Positions 44,546-60,986 are shown, counted from the stretch's first letter. The stretch is DNA of 64,000 nucleotides from Leptospira tipperaryensis (GCF_001729245.1 NZ_CP015217.1:124001-188000); one strand, 5' to 3'. The notes: generated from the letters alone by a model not told the origin. Numbers and translations are program-made.

Positions 44546-46486
44546 TTGAAACACGTGAAAGGTTTCCTGTATTCCAGTTTCAATTTCCCATTAGGGAAGA
44601 AGTTTACAAATTCCAAGTCTATTTCTGAAGTTATAGATTCTATTCTTATCAACTTTCCCAAAAAAAATCTCAGTTTTGTTTTGTGTCTTTGTTTTCTCAT
44701 CGGATGCGAAAGAATTCGAAGCTTAAATCCGGGCGATGTTAGTTCGAGTCCATATTACGAAAATTTAATTGTCCAATGTTTTCTGGGCCAGACTTCAAAT
44801 TGTGTGGCGCCTTCGATTCGCAACGTAAGAAATTCGGGGGTGATTCATTCCGGCTTTTTGACGGGAAATACGGCGCCTTTTGCATTGAGCGTAGAAGTGT
44901 CGTTAGACGGTGGTTTTTTTCAAGGCGCTTCGGTGGTCGGAAATACTTGGTCTTTTCCTTTACCGAGAGGTGTCTATGCTTGGAAACAGAATTCTTTGCA
45001 TCAGGTTACGGTTCGTTCGGGACCTTTTTCCTATCAACATTCGATTCAGATTCGAAAGGGAAACAATCACGACGTCAACGGAGACGGTTTTTCCGACGTG
45101 ATCGTCGGTGCGAATCAGTTTAGCGCGGGGACTGGAAAAGTATATATTTTTCACGGAGGAATACAAGGAATCGCTTCGCAGGCGGCCACTTCGGCTAACA
45201 CGAGTATTGTGGGAGTTCCCGCCGGTCAATTCGGTTGGGCGGTTGCTTTGGGAGATGTCAACGGAGACGGTTATGCCGATGCTGTGGTCGGAGCTCCGAA
45301 CTCCGGAACGGATTCCATTTTTATCTATCATTCTTTAGGGGGAGACGGAATTCCAAACAACGCTTCTCCGAATACGACTCTTGCCGCAGGCTCCACCGTA
45401 TTTTTTGGAGGAGCCATTGCCACGGGGGACGTGAACGGAGACGGCTTTGAAGACGTTGTCGCAGGATCTTACGGCTTTACAACTTCCACCGGAAGAGTAG
45501 ATATATTTCATTCTTCCGGGGTTTCTGGAATTCCAAGCGGAGGATTCGGGACGGCGAATGCGACACTGATCGGGACGACAACGAATGGAAGATTTGGAAT
45601 TTCAGTTGTTGCCGGAGATGTCAACGGAGACGGTTACTCGGATATCTTAGTCGGCGCGGACGGGCTTTCTCGTTCTTACTTGTTTCATTCCACTGGAAGC
45701 AACGGGATTTCAAGTCAGAACTTATCTTCCGGTGGAATAACGAATACTCTCCTCATCGGAGAGGTTTCTAGTCAGTTTGGAATTTCGGTTTCTTTGGGCG
45801 ATGTCAATGCTGACGGTTTTCAGGACGCTCTGATCGGCGCACGATCTTATTCTTCAAACCAAGGACGTGCCTACGTTTTTCATTCGAGCGGTAATTTTGG
45901 AATCTCCAGTCAGGATTTATCTACTTCCGGAATTGCGAATACAATCTTAACCGGTCAAGCGGCTGCGAGCTTTTTTGGAATTTCCGTTTCCTTAGGAGAC
46001 GCAAATGGAGACGGTTTTTCTGACGCACTCATCGGCGCCTACGGAGTCGGACAAGGGAACTCATTTCTTTTTCTCTCTTCGGGTTCTTCAGGCATCGTCA
46101 GTCAAAATCTTCTGAGTGGCGGTTTTGCTAATACGACATTCACCGGAGAAACAGCCGGAGACCAATTCGGAATTTATTTGAGTTTCGTAGACGCGAATGG
46201 AGATGGTTGTTCGGATTCTGCGATCGGCGCTTACGGATATCCTGCGGGTGCAAACCAAGGGAGAACGTATCTATTTTATGGATCCTCGTCCGGAATTCCG
46301 AACTTGGGCGCCTTAAGCGCAAGTGCGATTTTAACGGGAGAAGCTTCCAGCCAATTCGGATTTTCCATCGCTTTGCATTTTGAAAGGGAGAATTCCATCT
46401 TTTCGAAAACGTATATTCATCGATGGAAATCGATCCTCTATAGAAGAGAGGAACGAGATCGAAGTTTTCGATTTAAAAATTCTTAG
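44546..46486 (+). CDS. FG-GAP repeat lipoprotein, integrin-alpha-like beta propeller
   Basis: The predicted start is TTG at 44546; GTG at 44555 is also possible. A long N-terminal region leads to LCFLIGC, a good lipobox near residue 54. Seven FG-GAP-type repeats follow, with DVNGDGxxD or DANGDGxxD calcium motifs, for example DVNGDGFSDVIVGA. Such propellers sit on the outside of cells and bind ligands. After the seventh repeat the sequence leaves the repeat pattern abruptly (SIALHFERENS...) and ends basic, unlike the usual strand closure. This may be a frameshift or a natural end. Confidence 0.8.
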   Translation: MKHVKGFLYSSFNFPLGKKFTNSKSISEVIDSILINFPKKNLSFVLCLCFLIGCERIRSLNPGDVSSSPYYENLIVQCFLGQTSNCVAPSIRNVRNSGVIHSGFLTGNTAPFALSVEVSLDGGFFQGASVVGNTWSFPLPRGVYAWKQNSLHQVTVRSGPFSYQHSIQIRKGNNHDVNGDGFSDVIVGANQFSAGTGKVYIFHGGIQGIASQAATSANTSIVGVPAGQFGWAVALGDVNGDGYADAVVGAPNSGTDSIFIYHSLGGDGIPNNASPNTTLAAGSTVFFGGAIATGDVNGDGFEDVVAGSYGFTTSTGRVDIFHSSGVSGIPSGGFGTANATLIGTTTNGRFGISVVAGDVNGDGYSDILVGADGLSRSYLFHSTGSNGISSQNLSSGGITNTLLIGEVSSQFGISVSLGDVNADGFQDALIGARSYSSNQGRAYVFHSSGNFGISSQDLSTSGIANTILTGQAAASFFGISVSLGDANGDGFSDALIGAYGVGQGNSFLFLSSGSSGIVSQNLLSGGFANTTFTGETAGDQFGIYLSFVDANGDGCSDSAIGAYGYPAGANQGRTYLFYGSSSGIPNLGALSASAILTGEASSQFGFSIALHFERENSIFSKTYIHRWKSILYRREERDRSFRFKNS

Positions 46487-46575
46487 AACCTAAAGACTAG
46501 TAAGAATTCAAAATAATTTTCATCTTTTTTATCAATTTTAGATTGACCGCACAAACCGGTACGCGACTCTGACCA

Positions 46576-46862
<287 letters not shown>

Positions 46863-46906
46863 AATGCTCCTGTTAGAAAGAGCATTGGATTCTTCTAAAT
46901 AGAAGA
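46863..46906 (+). promoter_or_regulatory. Tandem hairpins in the rpmH leader
   Basis: First hairpin: AATGCTC (46863-46869) with GAGCATT (46880-46886). Second: TCTTCT (46891-46896) with AGAAGA (46901-46906). They end 37 bases before the rpmH start and could form a leader or protein-binding element. Confidence 0.4.
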
Positions 46907-46942
46907 GATATACGCAATCATTAACGCCAATCAGGGATAAGT

Positions 46943-47104
46943 ATGAAAAGAAATTACCAGCCCAGCCGAGTAAAAAGAGCGAGAACACACGGATTTCGCA
47001 CGAGAATGGCTACTTCCGGTGGAAGAAAAGTTCTTTCCCGTAGAAGAAAAAAGGGCAGACATAAGCTCACTGTTTCCGACGAAAAACTCGGTAAAAAATT
47101 CTAA
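46943..47104 (+). CDS. rpmH: 50S ribosomal protein L34
   Basis: The 53-residue frame runs [15 protein letters not shown] then [20 protein letters not shown], the conserved L34 pattern, and ends [18 protein letters not shown]. An AGGGA sequence precedes the ATG. It is shorter than 60 codons. rnpA follows ten bases after the stop, as in most bacteria. dnaA and dnaN are not upstream as they often are elsewhere. Confidence 0.97.
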   Translation: MKRNYQPSRVKRARTHGFRTRMATSGGRKVLSRRRKKGRHKLTVSDEKLGKKF

Positions 47105-47114
47105 GAACTAAGCC

Positions 47115-47431
<317 letters not shown>

Positions 47432-47432
<1 letters not shown>

Positions 47433-47658
47433 TGAACCAACTTGCAATCAAACTGATTCAGCTATACAAACGGCTAATCTCTCCATTACTCCCTCCAGCC
47501 TGTCGATTTACTCCAACTTGTTCCGAATATGCAGCACAAGCATTTCAAGAATACGGATTTTTCCGCGCATTGCAGCTGAGTACTTGGAGAATTTTGAGAT
47601 GCAACCCTCTCTCTCGGGGATTCGAAGATCCCTTACCACCTAACATTAAAAGGACGAA

Positions 47659-47662
<4 letters not shown>
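47432..47662 (+). CDS. yidD: Membrane protein insertion efficiency factor YidD
   Basis: A 76-residue protein with the YidD core motif [20 protein letters not shown] and ILRCNP. It is thought to help YidC-dependent membrane insertion. Its start overlaps the rnpA stop by one base (TGATG), and yidC follows with a four-base overlap. Confidence 0.96.
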
Positions 47663-49545
<1,883 letters not shown>

Positions 49546-49578
49546 TCTCGCAACGAACTCATTATCGAGGATAAACAC

Positions 49579-51652
<2,074 letters not shown>

Positions 51653-51699
51653 AATGTTATGGTCTCACGGTCTGAATTCAAAAATATGGGAAATATCGT

Positions 51700-52962
51700 A
51701 TGAGGGAAAAATCACTACAGTATCACTCGCTTCATCCTAAGGGAAAAATAGAAGTGGTTCCAACGAAACCAACTCTGGATTCTTATGATCTTTCCCTCGC
51801 GTATTCTCCCGGTGTCGCTTATCCTTGTTTGGAAATCAAAGAGACGCCGGATCTCGTTTATGAATACACAAACAGAGGAAATTTAGTCGGTATCATCACA
51901 AATGGAACCGCGGTTCTCGGTCTCGGCGATATCGGAGCCCTTGCCGGTAAACCCGTGATGGAAGGCAAAGCGGTTCTCTTTAAAAAATTTGCGGGCATAG
52001 ACGTGTTTGATATCGAAGTCAACACAAAGGATCCCGACGAATTTATCAACGCCGTGAAACTTCTCGAACCGACTTTTGGTGGAATCAATCTGGAAGACAT
52101 CAAAGCTCCCGAAAGTTTCTACATAGAAGAAGAACTCATCAAAAAAATGAACATCCCCGTGTTTCACGACGATCAACACGGAACCGCGATTATTACCGTT
52201 GCCGGTCTTCTCAATTCTTTTGAAATCACCGGTAAAAAAGCCGGAGACGTTAAAGTCGTTATCTGCGGAGCCGGAGCTGCGGGAATTGCAATCGCTGAAC
52301 TCATTCAACATATCGGAATCAAAAAAGAACAAATCTTTATAGTCGATACGAAAGGTGTGATCCATCACAATCGTACCGATCTCAACGAGTCGAAGAGAAG
52401 ATATGTTCAAAAGACGGATTCTACAACTCTCAAAGACATTATGAAAGGCGCGGATATCTTTGTTGGAGTTTCAGTTCAAGATATGGTCGACGCCGACATG
52501 GTTCGTTCGATGGCTAAAGACCCTGTGATTTTCGCATTAGCAAATCCGGATCCGGAAATTCCATATCAGGTCGCCAAAGCTGTTCGTTCCGATCTAATCA
52601 TGGGAACCGGAAGAAGCGATAATCCGAATCAGGTGAACAACGTATTAGGTTTTCCTTTTATCTTCCGTGGCGCTTTGGATGTCAGGGCCCGCCACATCAC
52701 TCTCGAAATGAAACTGGCTGCCGCTCGTTCTCTCGCGGAACTTGCTCGTTTGGAAGTTCCGGACGCAGTAAGTCAGGCTTATGGCGGAGTGAAATTTCAG
52801 TTTGGTCCGGAATACTTGATTCCGAAACCTTTCGATAAACGAGTTCTGTTTCACGTAGCTCCGGCCGTCGCAGAGGCGGCGGTTGCCAGTGGATCCGCTC
52901 GGATTCCGTATCCAGGAAGAGAAAAATATCTCGGATTTCTGGAAGGAATAATTCGGAGCTGA
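51700..52962 (+). CDS. NAD(P)-dependent malic enzyme
   Basis: A 420-residue enzyme with the MaeB-type start (REKSLQYH), the region YSPGVAYPC, and a Rossmann-type domain with [16 protein letters not shown] (about 183-198). The long C-terminal phosphotransacetylase domain of some MaeB proteins is absent, so this is the simple form. It decarboxylates malate to pyruvate. Cofactor preference cannot be read reliably. The neighbouring fumC gene is metabolically related by supplying malate, though separated by an unrelated gene. Confidence 0.93.
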   Translation: MREKSLQYHSLHPKGKIEVVPTKPTLDSYDLSLAYSPGVAYPCLEIKETPDLVYEYTNRGNLVGIITNGTAVLGLGDIGALAGKPVMEGKAVLFKKFAGIDVFDIEVNTKDPDEFINAVKLLEPTFGGINLEDIKAPESFYIEEELIKKMNIPVFHDDQHGTAIITVAGLLNSFEITGKKAGDVKVVICGAGAAGIAIAELIQHIGIKKEQIFIVDTKGVIHHNRTDLNESKRRYVQKTDSTTLKDIMKGADIFVGVSVQDMVDADMVRSMAKDPVIFALANPDPEIPYQVAKAVRSDLIMGTGRSDNPNQVNNVLGFPFIFRGALDVRARHITLEMKLAAARSLAELARLEVPDAVSQAYGGVKFQFGPEYLIPKPFDKRVLFHVAPAVAEAAVASGSARIPYPGREKYLGFLEGIIRS

Positions 52963-53064
52963 TTTTTTTTCTCACTTTCGAAATCCGATATTTATAAAGA
53001 TACGAGACTTTTACGAATTTCTAAAGTCTCTTAACAATATACCCTGAATTGGGTACGGTGGATT

Positions 53065-55140
<2,076 letters not shown>

Positions 55141-55240
55141 CGATTCTTATTTGATTTTAAATCATATTAGAATTTATTTAAGAACCTTCTATCTTCTTCG
55201 GAAAAATAATATTCTAATTAACTTGTAACCATTCGGAGGC

Positions 55241-56638
<1,398 letters not shown>

Positions 56639-56666
56639 ATTTAGAATCAAATTGAAACTTTCGTGG

Positions 56667-56703
56667 AAGCCCGTTTCGAAAGAGCGGGCTTTTTATTTTT
56701 TTC
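56667..56703 (+). terminator. Rho-independent terminator after fumC
   Basis: Arms AAGCCCG (56667-56673) and CGGGCTT (56685-56691) are perfect, followed by TTTTATTTTT. Confidence 0.93.
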
Positions 56704-56845
56704 TAATGTTGGTTCTTATTCCCCAAATTCAGAATCGATAATAAAGACTGGGCTGAAACTTGAATGTGACCAATAGAATTCAAATGAAAACAAGGTAATT
56801 CTGAAAAAATAAAAATAGAATATTTAAAAATATTAATATAGAATC

Positions 56846-56891
56846 GAGTTCGTCTTGAAATCGATATCGAAACCAATTTCAAAACGAACTC
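56846..56891. repeat. 46-bp interrupted palindrome at the phage-region edge
   Basis: GAGTTCGT (56846-56853) pairs with ACGAACTC (56884-56891) and TTGAAAT (56855-56861) with ATTTCAA (56876-56882), with one C/A mismatch. It lies between the chromosomal fumC terminator and the last gene of the leftward operon, so it may be that operon's terminator or part of the element end. Confidence 0.6.
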
Positions 56892-56901
56892 TATTGATCC
56901 T

Positions 56902-57024
56902 TTACTTTTTTTCCGAATCCTTATAGATAAGAATTAAGAAAAACCAGAGACAGGCGGCGAACGCTCCAATAAAAAACCAAACGAAGAACGTCCAAAAGAC
57001 AGTATATCCGAATACTAACGTCAT
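56902..57024 (-). CDS. 40-residue membrane peptide
   Basis: The frame begins MTLVFGYTVFWTF and has one long hydrophobic segment (about residues 4-33) ending in IYKDSEKK. It starts 14 bases after the DUF1353 stop on the same strand, so it is likely co-transcribed and translated by coupling. No ribosome-binding site is convincing. It is below 60 codons. A single hydrophobic helix in a phage-like operon is compatible with a holin-like or host-membrane role, which is inference only. Confidence 0.5.
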   Translation of the reverse strand: MTLVFGYTVFWTFFVWFFIGAFAACLWFFLILIYKDSEKK

Positions 57025-57038
57025 TATTTCAAATGTTT

Positions 57039-57479
57039 TCACGGAGCGACTTCCCATTCTTTTGTTTCGTCTTTAGGCTTCGCGGACGATTCTCCGAACC
57101 AGCGGACAAATTGATAAACGTAATTTGCGCGAAAGAAATTCATTCCGTCTTCGAGACAAACCTCTTTGAGGATCGCGTCGGCCGATTTGCGATAAATCTT
57201 GCGATCTAGTTTTTCCTCCCGCATCAACTGATAGAGAGCGTCGTGAATGAGCGAACCTCTCATGAAAGTTTTTGTATCGAACGTGGGTCCGCTCGGGCCG
57301 TCCCAGGCGTAACCGGATTCGATTTTTAGAATACCATCGGAAGAAAGTTCCACGAAAATTTTGACCTCCGGGATTCCGATCTGAAGAGGGGAGCTTACTC
57401 GTATCGAAGTCTGATAATCATAGTTCTTCATCAGCTGATACTTGTAGTTTCTAAGATTTTTAAAAGTGATCTGATTCAT
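57039..57479 (-). CDS. DUF1353 protein, phage-type
   Basis: The start at 57479 is chosen because AAGGAGG lies eight bases upstream; a longer frame to 57497 lacks this. The protein of about 146 residues has the DUF1353 signature AWDGPSGPTFDTKTFMRGSLIHDALYQLMR. DUF1353 proteins are found in phages and prophages and are of unknown function. It is third from the end of the leftward small-gene operon. Confidence 0.82.
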   Translation of the reverse strand: MNQITFKNLRNYKYQLMKNYDYQTSIRVSSPLQIGIPEVKIFVELSSDGILKIESGYAWDGPSGPTFDTKTFMRGSLIHDALYQLMREEKLDRKIYRKSADAILKEVCLEDGMNFFRANYVYQFVRWFGESSAKPKDETKEWEVAP

Positions 57480-57500
57480 CTTGTTCCTCCTTTTCAAGAT

Positions 57501-57701
57501 TTAAGAATGAATTGAAGAGTTTCTTTTTGTTTCCGAGATTTTCTCGATCGTTGTTTGAGAAACTCCTAGTTTCTTTTTTGCAAAGAGAGTCATCGTTGCA
57601 ATGTTTACCATTCCGAACTCGTCTAGAACGGCATCGCTGAAATCGTTAAATTCCAAATCTTCAAATTGAATTTTAAGCTGAGCTTTAAACGTCGATAACA
57701 T
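57501..57701 (-). CDS. Small unknown protein in the phage-like operon
   Basis: The 66-residue frame starts at 57701 with AAGGAGAAT before it. It begins [21 protein letters not shown] and shows no motif. Its start overlaps the end of the upstream 79-residue frame. It follows the packing of a phage early operon. Confidence 0.6.
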   Translation of the reverse strand: MLSTFKAQLKIQFEDLEFNDFSDAVLDEFGMVNIATMTLFAKKKLGVSQTTIEKISETKRNSSIHS

Positions 57702-57924
57702 TGTATTCTCCTTGTTGTATTTTCCAGATCGAATTTTTGAAATAACGTGCTATGAGAATTTTTACATACTCAGTGCTCTCGGAAATTTCTATAATGAAGT
57801 TCAGTTTGTCGATCTTTACGTTCAGACTTAAAACTTCTTTGTAAGTGAATCGTGAAAACCTTTTAGAATATTCGATAAAGGATTTCCAGTCCACTTCTTC
57901 CTTGTAAGATTCTATCGACATCAT
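57685..57924 (-). CDS. Small unknown protein overlapping Gam-like gene
   Basis: A 79-residue frame overlapping the Gam-like gene by four bases and the next gene by 17. It begins [23 protein letters not shown], is charged, and has no motif. Overlap on both sides supports translation within one operon. Confidence 0.6.
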   Translation of the reverse strand: MMSIESYKEEVDWKSFIEYSKRFSRFTYKEVLSLNVKIDKLNFIIEISESTEYVKILIARYFKNSIWKIQQGEYNVIDV

Positions 57925-58511
57925 GCGGCATCCTCGACGGCTTCGATTTCTATCTCGGTTTCGTTAGGAGTTATATAAAGCCGTTCGGATTCTTCATTAA
58001 ATTCAATGCCGATCTTTTTCATCGCTTTGAGAGGTTCCGCTAGAATTAGTTCTTTATTAAGTTCTAATTTTACGCGGACATAAACTCCTCCCAACTTTGA
58101 AATCAAAGTATTGATTCTTTTCAGGAGGCCGTTTTCAGAAAGAATCCTTTCAAGGAATTTTGAGCTCCCTCTTGTTTTTACCGATGCGGGAATCTTTCTA
58201 AGTTTTAAAACTCCCGTGGTCAACTTGCAGGTTTTGTATTCAGGGTCAGGAAAGAGCTCTTCCATATTATGATCTACGAAATATTTGATTCCGGAAGCTA
58301 TGTGCTGGATTTTAAGATCCAAAGGTAAGACCTCATCCTGAAGATTCAATTGAAGCTTGCTGATTTGGTCGTCGGTCTTGCTCTTGATCCGATCTCTTTC
58401 TCGTTTGATCTCTCCGAGCGACTGGATTGCTTGCGTAAGGTCGGCGCGATGTTTGTAGTTGTTATCAGGCAAATCTATAAGATGCGTTTTTGTGTTTCTT
58501 GGCTTTGACAT
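57921..58511 (-). CDS. Host-nuclease inhibitor Gam-like protein (Mu Gam family)
   Basis: The 196-residue protein resembles the Mu Gam family, whose members bind DNA ends and protect phage DNA from host exonucleases. The N-terminal half is a coiled coil of charged residues (about 25-70), and the centre reads [20 protein letters not shown] (about 105-124) followed by [15 protein letters not shown], the family pattern. A GAGAAT sequence lies before the ATG. A Mu-like Gam is also an ancestor-type relative of Ku. No transposase A or B gene of a Mu-like phage is visible nearby. Confidence 0.82.
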   Translation of the reverse strand: MSKPRNTKTHLIDLPDNNYKHRADLTQAIQSLGEIKRERDRIKSKTDDQISKLQLNLQDEVLPLDLKIQHIASGIKYFVDHNMEELFPDPEYKTCKLTTGVLKLRKIPASVKTRGSSKFLERILSENGLLKRINTLISKLGGVYVRVKLELNKELILAEPLKAMKKIGIEFNEESERLYITPNETEIEIEAVEDAA

Positions 58512-58520
58512 ACAATTCTC

Positions 58521-58658
58521 CTATTTTGAAGTCATCTCGACTGCTACACCGTTAGTTGAAGACGGTAGAACTTTCGCCGTTGGAATTTTTTTTACGGAAG
58601 AACTTTTTTTCTTTCCGGTATTTTTAGTTTTACTCGTTTTCTTTTTTGATTCTTTCAT
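58521..58658 (-). CDS. 45-residue basic peptide
   Basis: MKESKKKTSKTKNTGKKK is followed by SSSVKKIPTAKVL and an acidic end. AAAGGAG eight bases upstream sets the ATG at 58658. The very lysine-rich N-terminus suggests nucleic-acid binding or disorder. The same frame stays open about 100 bases upstream without a start codon. Short and not in any family that I recognise. Confidence 0.5.
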   Translation of the reverse strand: MKESKKKTSKTKNTGKKKSSSVKKIPTAKVLPSSTNGVAVEMTSK

Positions 58659-58851
58659 AACCATTTCTCCTTTTGAATTTACGATATCGGTTCGATATTT
58701 TTTAAATCTCGCGGTTTCCGTCTTACAGTTTGAGTTTTGCCAAATGGATCCGTAGTGATTCTTTGTTTATTTGATTCGCTTATCGATCTCTTTAATTCCG
58801 CTTTTACGAAGCGACTTTAGTTAGGAATATAAAGCTTTCTTAATTTATTAT

Positions 58852-59265
58852 TTATTGCGCGCAGATAGAATTAAGAACGCCGGAATACCAAATTGCAAAT
58901 TCCCTTATTGAATCCGGATCCAAAGACTGCCCTTGTTTTTCTCTTTCCTTGTCTTCTTGATAGATTTTTCGAATCGTTTCAATGGGAAGCTTCCAAGATT
59001 CTTCGATCGCAATCACATAACGCGCAGTATTACGAATACCCTTGATCACCTCCGCTAAGTGTTCCCGGTAAAGGGGACCCGAAGTTTCAACGGGCTGATC
59101 GTTGGAATCGAAAGAATATTTGAAGGCGATATCCCTAAGATTCAATTTGGATTCGATAACGACTTGTTCCAAACGTTGCGATAAGGATCTTCCTCTTCGC
59201 CAAAATCTTTTGTAGTGAACGATTTCACCGTTCACGATAAATCTTTTCGGTTGAATAGAATTCAT
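58852..59265 (-). CDS. Unknown phage-like protein, 137 residues
   Basis: The frame begins [27 protein letters not shown], with a strongly basic stretch at residues 15-30. No family is recognised. A helical region near 80-120 is rich in Glu and Lys. It belongs to the leftward operon, six bases downstream of the next gene to its right. Confidence 0.6.
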   Translation of the reverse strand: MNSIQPKRFIVNGEIVHYKRFWRRGRSLSQRLEQVVIESKLNLRDIAFKYSFDSNDQPVETSGPLYREHLAEVIKGIRNTARYVIAIEESWKLPIETIRKIYQEDKEREKQGQSLDPDSIREFAIWYSGVLNSICAQ

Positions 59266-59271
59266 TTTCTT

Positions 59272-59499
59272 TTACGCGATTGCGATCTCCTTTTTACAAA
59301 CAACCTTCCGAACGTATGAAGCGCTTATAATTCTTCTTCTTTCGATTACGGGGATAACGTGCCGTATCATATAATCCGCCAGTTCTTCGGCTTTCAATTT
59401 ACGAATCATGTGATCGGGAACTTCTTTCCAAGCCTCTTCGAAGACATCCTTGGCTACGCGAATCGATCTAAGAATCTTTTGTTTTTTAGTAAGATTCAT
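59272..59499 (-). CDS. Small unknown protein, coupled to zinc-ribbon gene
   Basis: The start at 59499 is chosen because it overlaps the stop of the zinc-ribbon frame in ATGA. The protein of 75 residues begins MNLTKKQKILRSIRVAKDVF and is basic. A longer frame from 59607 would run through the zinc-ribbon gene in another frame and is rejected. Confidence 0.6.
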   Translation of the reverse strand: MNLTKKQKILRSIRVAKDVFEEAWKEVPDHMIRKLKAEELADYMIRHVIPVIERRRIISASYVRKVVCKKEIAIA

Positions 59500-59675
59500 G
59501 CGGCGCCCTTCGGTTCTTTTGGAGACGAGAATCGAGAAAACGTAGGATGCAAAGTTCGAATCGTATCGATCATTGGAATCAATTCTTTGAATTTGTCTCT
59601 TAAACAATCTTTACAGAGATCCGTTTGAGACAGGGAAATGTTTTGTTTGCATTCGGCGCAGGCTTCAGTTTTCAT
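59496..59675 (-). CDS. 59-residue zinc-ribbon protein
   Basis: Two CxxC pairs occur at residues 6-9 (CAEC) and 21-24 (CKDC), a compact zinc ribbon typical of small phage transcription or DNA-binding regulators. AAGGAG lies upstream of the ATG at 59675. Its stop overlaps the start of the next gene. The frame is one residue short of 60. Confidence 0.65.
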   Translation of the reverse strand: MKTEACAECKQNISLSQTDLCKDCLRDKFKELIPMIDTIRTLHPTFSRFSSPKEPKGAA

Positions 59676-59889
59676 ATTCTAAATTCTCCTTAATCTTTTG
59701 TTCGTTTATCCATTCCGAAAATTCTCCTTCCAATCTGTTGTCTTGCAAGAATGCGTCCATGATGGCCGAGCGACTCAAAAGGCTTTCGATAATCTCAAAA
59801 TGATTTCTTCTGCTTCCGTCCTTTTTGTAGAGTTTTGAAAGAAGAATTCCTCTTCTCAATAATGTGATCCGTTGTCTAATCTGAATCAT
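59665..59889 (-). CDS. Small unknown basic protein
   Basis: A 74-residue frame beginning MIQIRQRITLLRRGILLSKLYKK with a basic N-terminal helix and acidic end. No motif. It overlaps neighbours by 11 and 4 bases, consistent with tight operon packing. Confidence 0.55.
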   Translation of the reverse strand: MIQIRQRITLLRRGILLSKLYKKDGSRRNHFEIIESLLSRSAIMDAFLQDNRLEGEFSEWINEQKIKENLEYEN

Positions 59890-60188
59890 TCTCCGTATTC
59901 CTCCTCTATGATATATTCAAGAATTCTAATTAATTCTTGAATTTTGTTCGGATCATTCTCACAGATCTGAACGATGTCATTCTTAACTAGGAAAAGCGAG
60001 GTGACCGCTTTATCCGACATCTCGGAATGATCGTCCCATCTCCAATCGAAGGTGGGAAATTGATCCTTGACGAATTCGGCGATTTGTCCGATCATTTTGT
60101 CTTCAATGTCCGCAAGGACGATCGGATCCAAATTATCGCGAAATAAACTTCTTTTTATATCGATTGTAGTCGATTCAACTTCTCTCAT
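59886..60188 (-). CDS. Unknown acidic protein of phage-like operon
   Basis: The 100-residue frame begins MREVESTTIDIKRSLFRDN and is acidic, with a C-terminal IEEEYGE. No motif. It overlaps the genes on both sides by a few bases. Confidence 0.55.
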   Translation of the reverse strand: MREVESTTIDIKRSLFRDNLDPIVLADIEDKMIGQIAEFVKDQFPTFDWRWDDHSEMSDKAVTSLFLVKNDIVQICENDPNKIQELIRILEYIIEEEYGE

Positions 60189-60421
60189 TATGCGGCTCTC
60201 CTTGATTTACGTTTGTAGGATCTCGGTTGACGATCCATACGAAACGGAACATTCCATTTTTTGAATGCTTCTCTGATCTCAGTGTAAGAATGTTGTCCGT
60301 TTAAACTCTTAGAAAGATAGTCGTAGTTGACTTCAGCCTCTCTTGCGAATTTCGCTAAGGTTTTCATTCGAAGTGTGATACAGATGAAATCCTTACACTC
60401 GTCTCCATTCGTGATGATCAT
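60188..60421 (-). CDS. Small HTH protein, Cro-like
   Basis: The 77-residue frame is the first gene of the leftward operon. LAKFAREAEVNYDYLSKSLNG (about 22-42) resembles a helix-turn-helix, and the C-terminus is very basic (RQPRSYKRKSRRAA). AGGAGG seven bases upstream supports the start. It is divergent from the CI-like gene, with 133 bases between them, which matches a Cro/Ner-and-repressor switch by position. Confidence 0.65.
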   Translation of the reverse strand: MIITNGDECKDFICITLRMKTLAKFAREAEVNYDYLSKSLNGQHSYTEIREAFKKWNVPFRMDRQPRSYKRKSRRAA

Positions 60422-60554
60422 TAAGCCTCCTTTTTGTGATTGCGATTTCGCTTCCGTCTGCGAGGTTTGGGTAGTGCGATTGACCGAACCCCGTTCCGAA
60501 AGCGAAATGAATCTGGGCGGGTCCAGTCCCGCCTGAAATGACCATACGTTAAAA
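60422..60554. promoter_or_regulatory. Divergent control region with nested inverted repeats
   Basis: Outer arms ATTTCGCTT (60445-60453) and AAGCGAAAT (60500-60508) are perfect; inside, GGTTTGG (60464-60470) pairs with CCGAACC (60484-60490) with one G-T pair. A separate hairpin GGCGGG/CCCGCC spans 60516-60533. The repressor operator at 60544 begins just after. It sits between the divergent HTH and CI-like genes. Confidence 0.6.
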
Positions 60555-60560
60555 ATGTAT
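60544..60560. promoter_or_regulatory. Candidate repressor operator, copy 1
   Basis: ATACGTT-AAA-AATGTAT, an imperfect palindrome of 17 bases with half-sites ATACgTT and ATACaTT. The ATG at 60555 lies inside it. An almost identical copy begins 33 bases downstream. Confidence 0.65.
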
Positions 60561-60986
60561 TTTGGTCAAGTAAAAAATACGGTAAAAATGTATAAAGCGG
60601 ATAAAAAATTTCCTGAGCGGTTGAAGAAGCTTATCGAAACGTTGGGATTGTCTCAGGCGGAATTTGCAAGATCGGTCGAGTTAAAGCCCGCGTTTATCAG
60701 CGATCTTATCAACGAAAGAGCTAAAAGTTTCTCACAAGATTCTTTATTACGACTTCGAATGGAGCACAGCGTAAACCCGCTTTGGCTGATAGCAGGAGAA
60801 GGGGAAATGTTGATTTCCGACGCAGAGATGAAGTCGGATCGTGAAACCGATCGCTATCGAACGATCTTACGAAAGATAAGAGCGAGACCGCAAATTGAAG
60901 AGTTATTGGAAAATCTTTTAGAAGTTCCGGATTCAGAATTAGAAGCGTTAAACGTAGTAATTGAAAAATTCCGCCGTAAGAAATAA
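60555..60986 (+). CDS. CI-like phage repressor, XRE-family HTH
   Basis: The protein has an HTH of Cro/CI type: ERLKKLIETLGLSQAEFARSVELKPAFISDLINERA (about 20-56), followed by an LLRLRMEHSVNPLWLIAGEG segment as in many phage regulators, and a helical C-terminus. There is no peptidase-type domain, so cleavage-dependent induction is unlikely. Two possible starts, ATG at 60555 and 60588, each lie inside an operator copy; neither has a good ribosome-binding site. It faces away from the Cro-like gene. Confidence 0.8.
   Translation: MYFGQVKNTVKMYKADKKFPERLKKLIETLGLSQAEFARSVELKPAFISDLINERAKSFSQDSLLRLRMEHSVNPLWLIAGEGEMLISDAEMKSDRETDRYRTILRKIRARPQIEELLENLLEVPDSELEALNVVIEKFRRKK
60577..60593. promoter_or_regulatory. 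Candidate repressor operator, copy 2
   Basis: ATACGGT-AAA-AATGTAT, matching copy 1 at 15 of 17 positions or so and beginning 33 bases after it, about three helical turns. It contains the second possible repressor start codon at 60588. Confidence 0.65.

Noticed and set aside
58459..58755. 98-codon plus-strand frame
   Set aside because: It is antisense to the Gam-like gene start and the 45-residue gene; no support.
59500..59607. Longer start for the 75-residue gene
   Set aside because: It would overlap the zinc-ribbon frame throughout; the ATGA junction at 59,496-59,499 is more natural.
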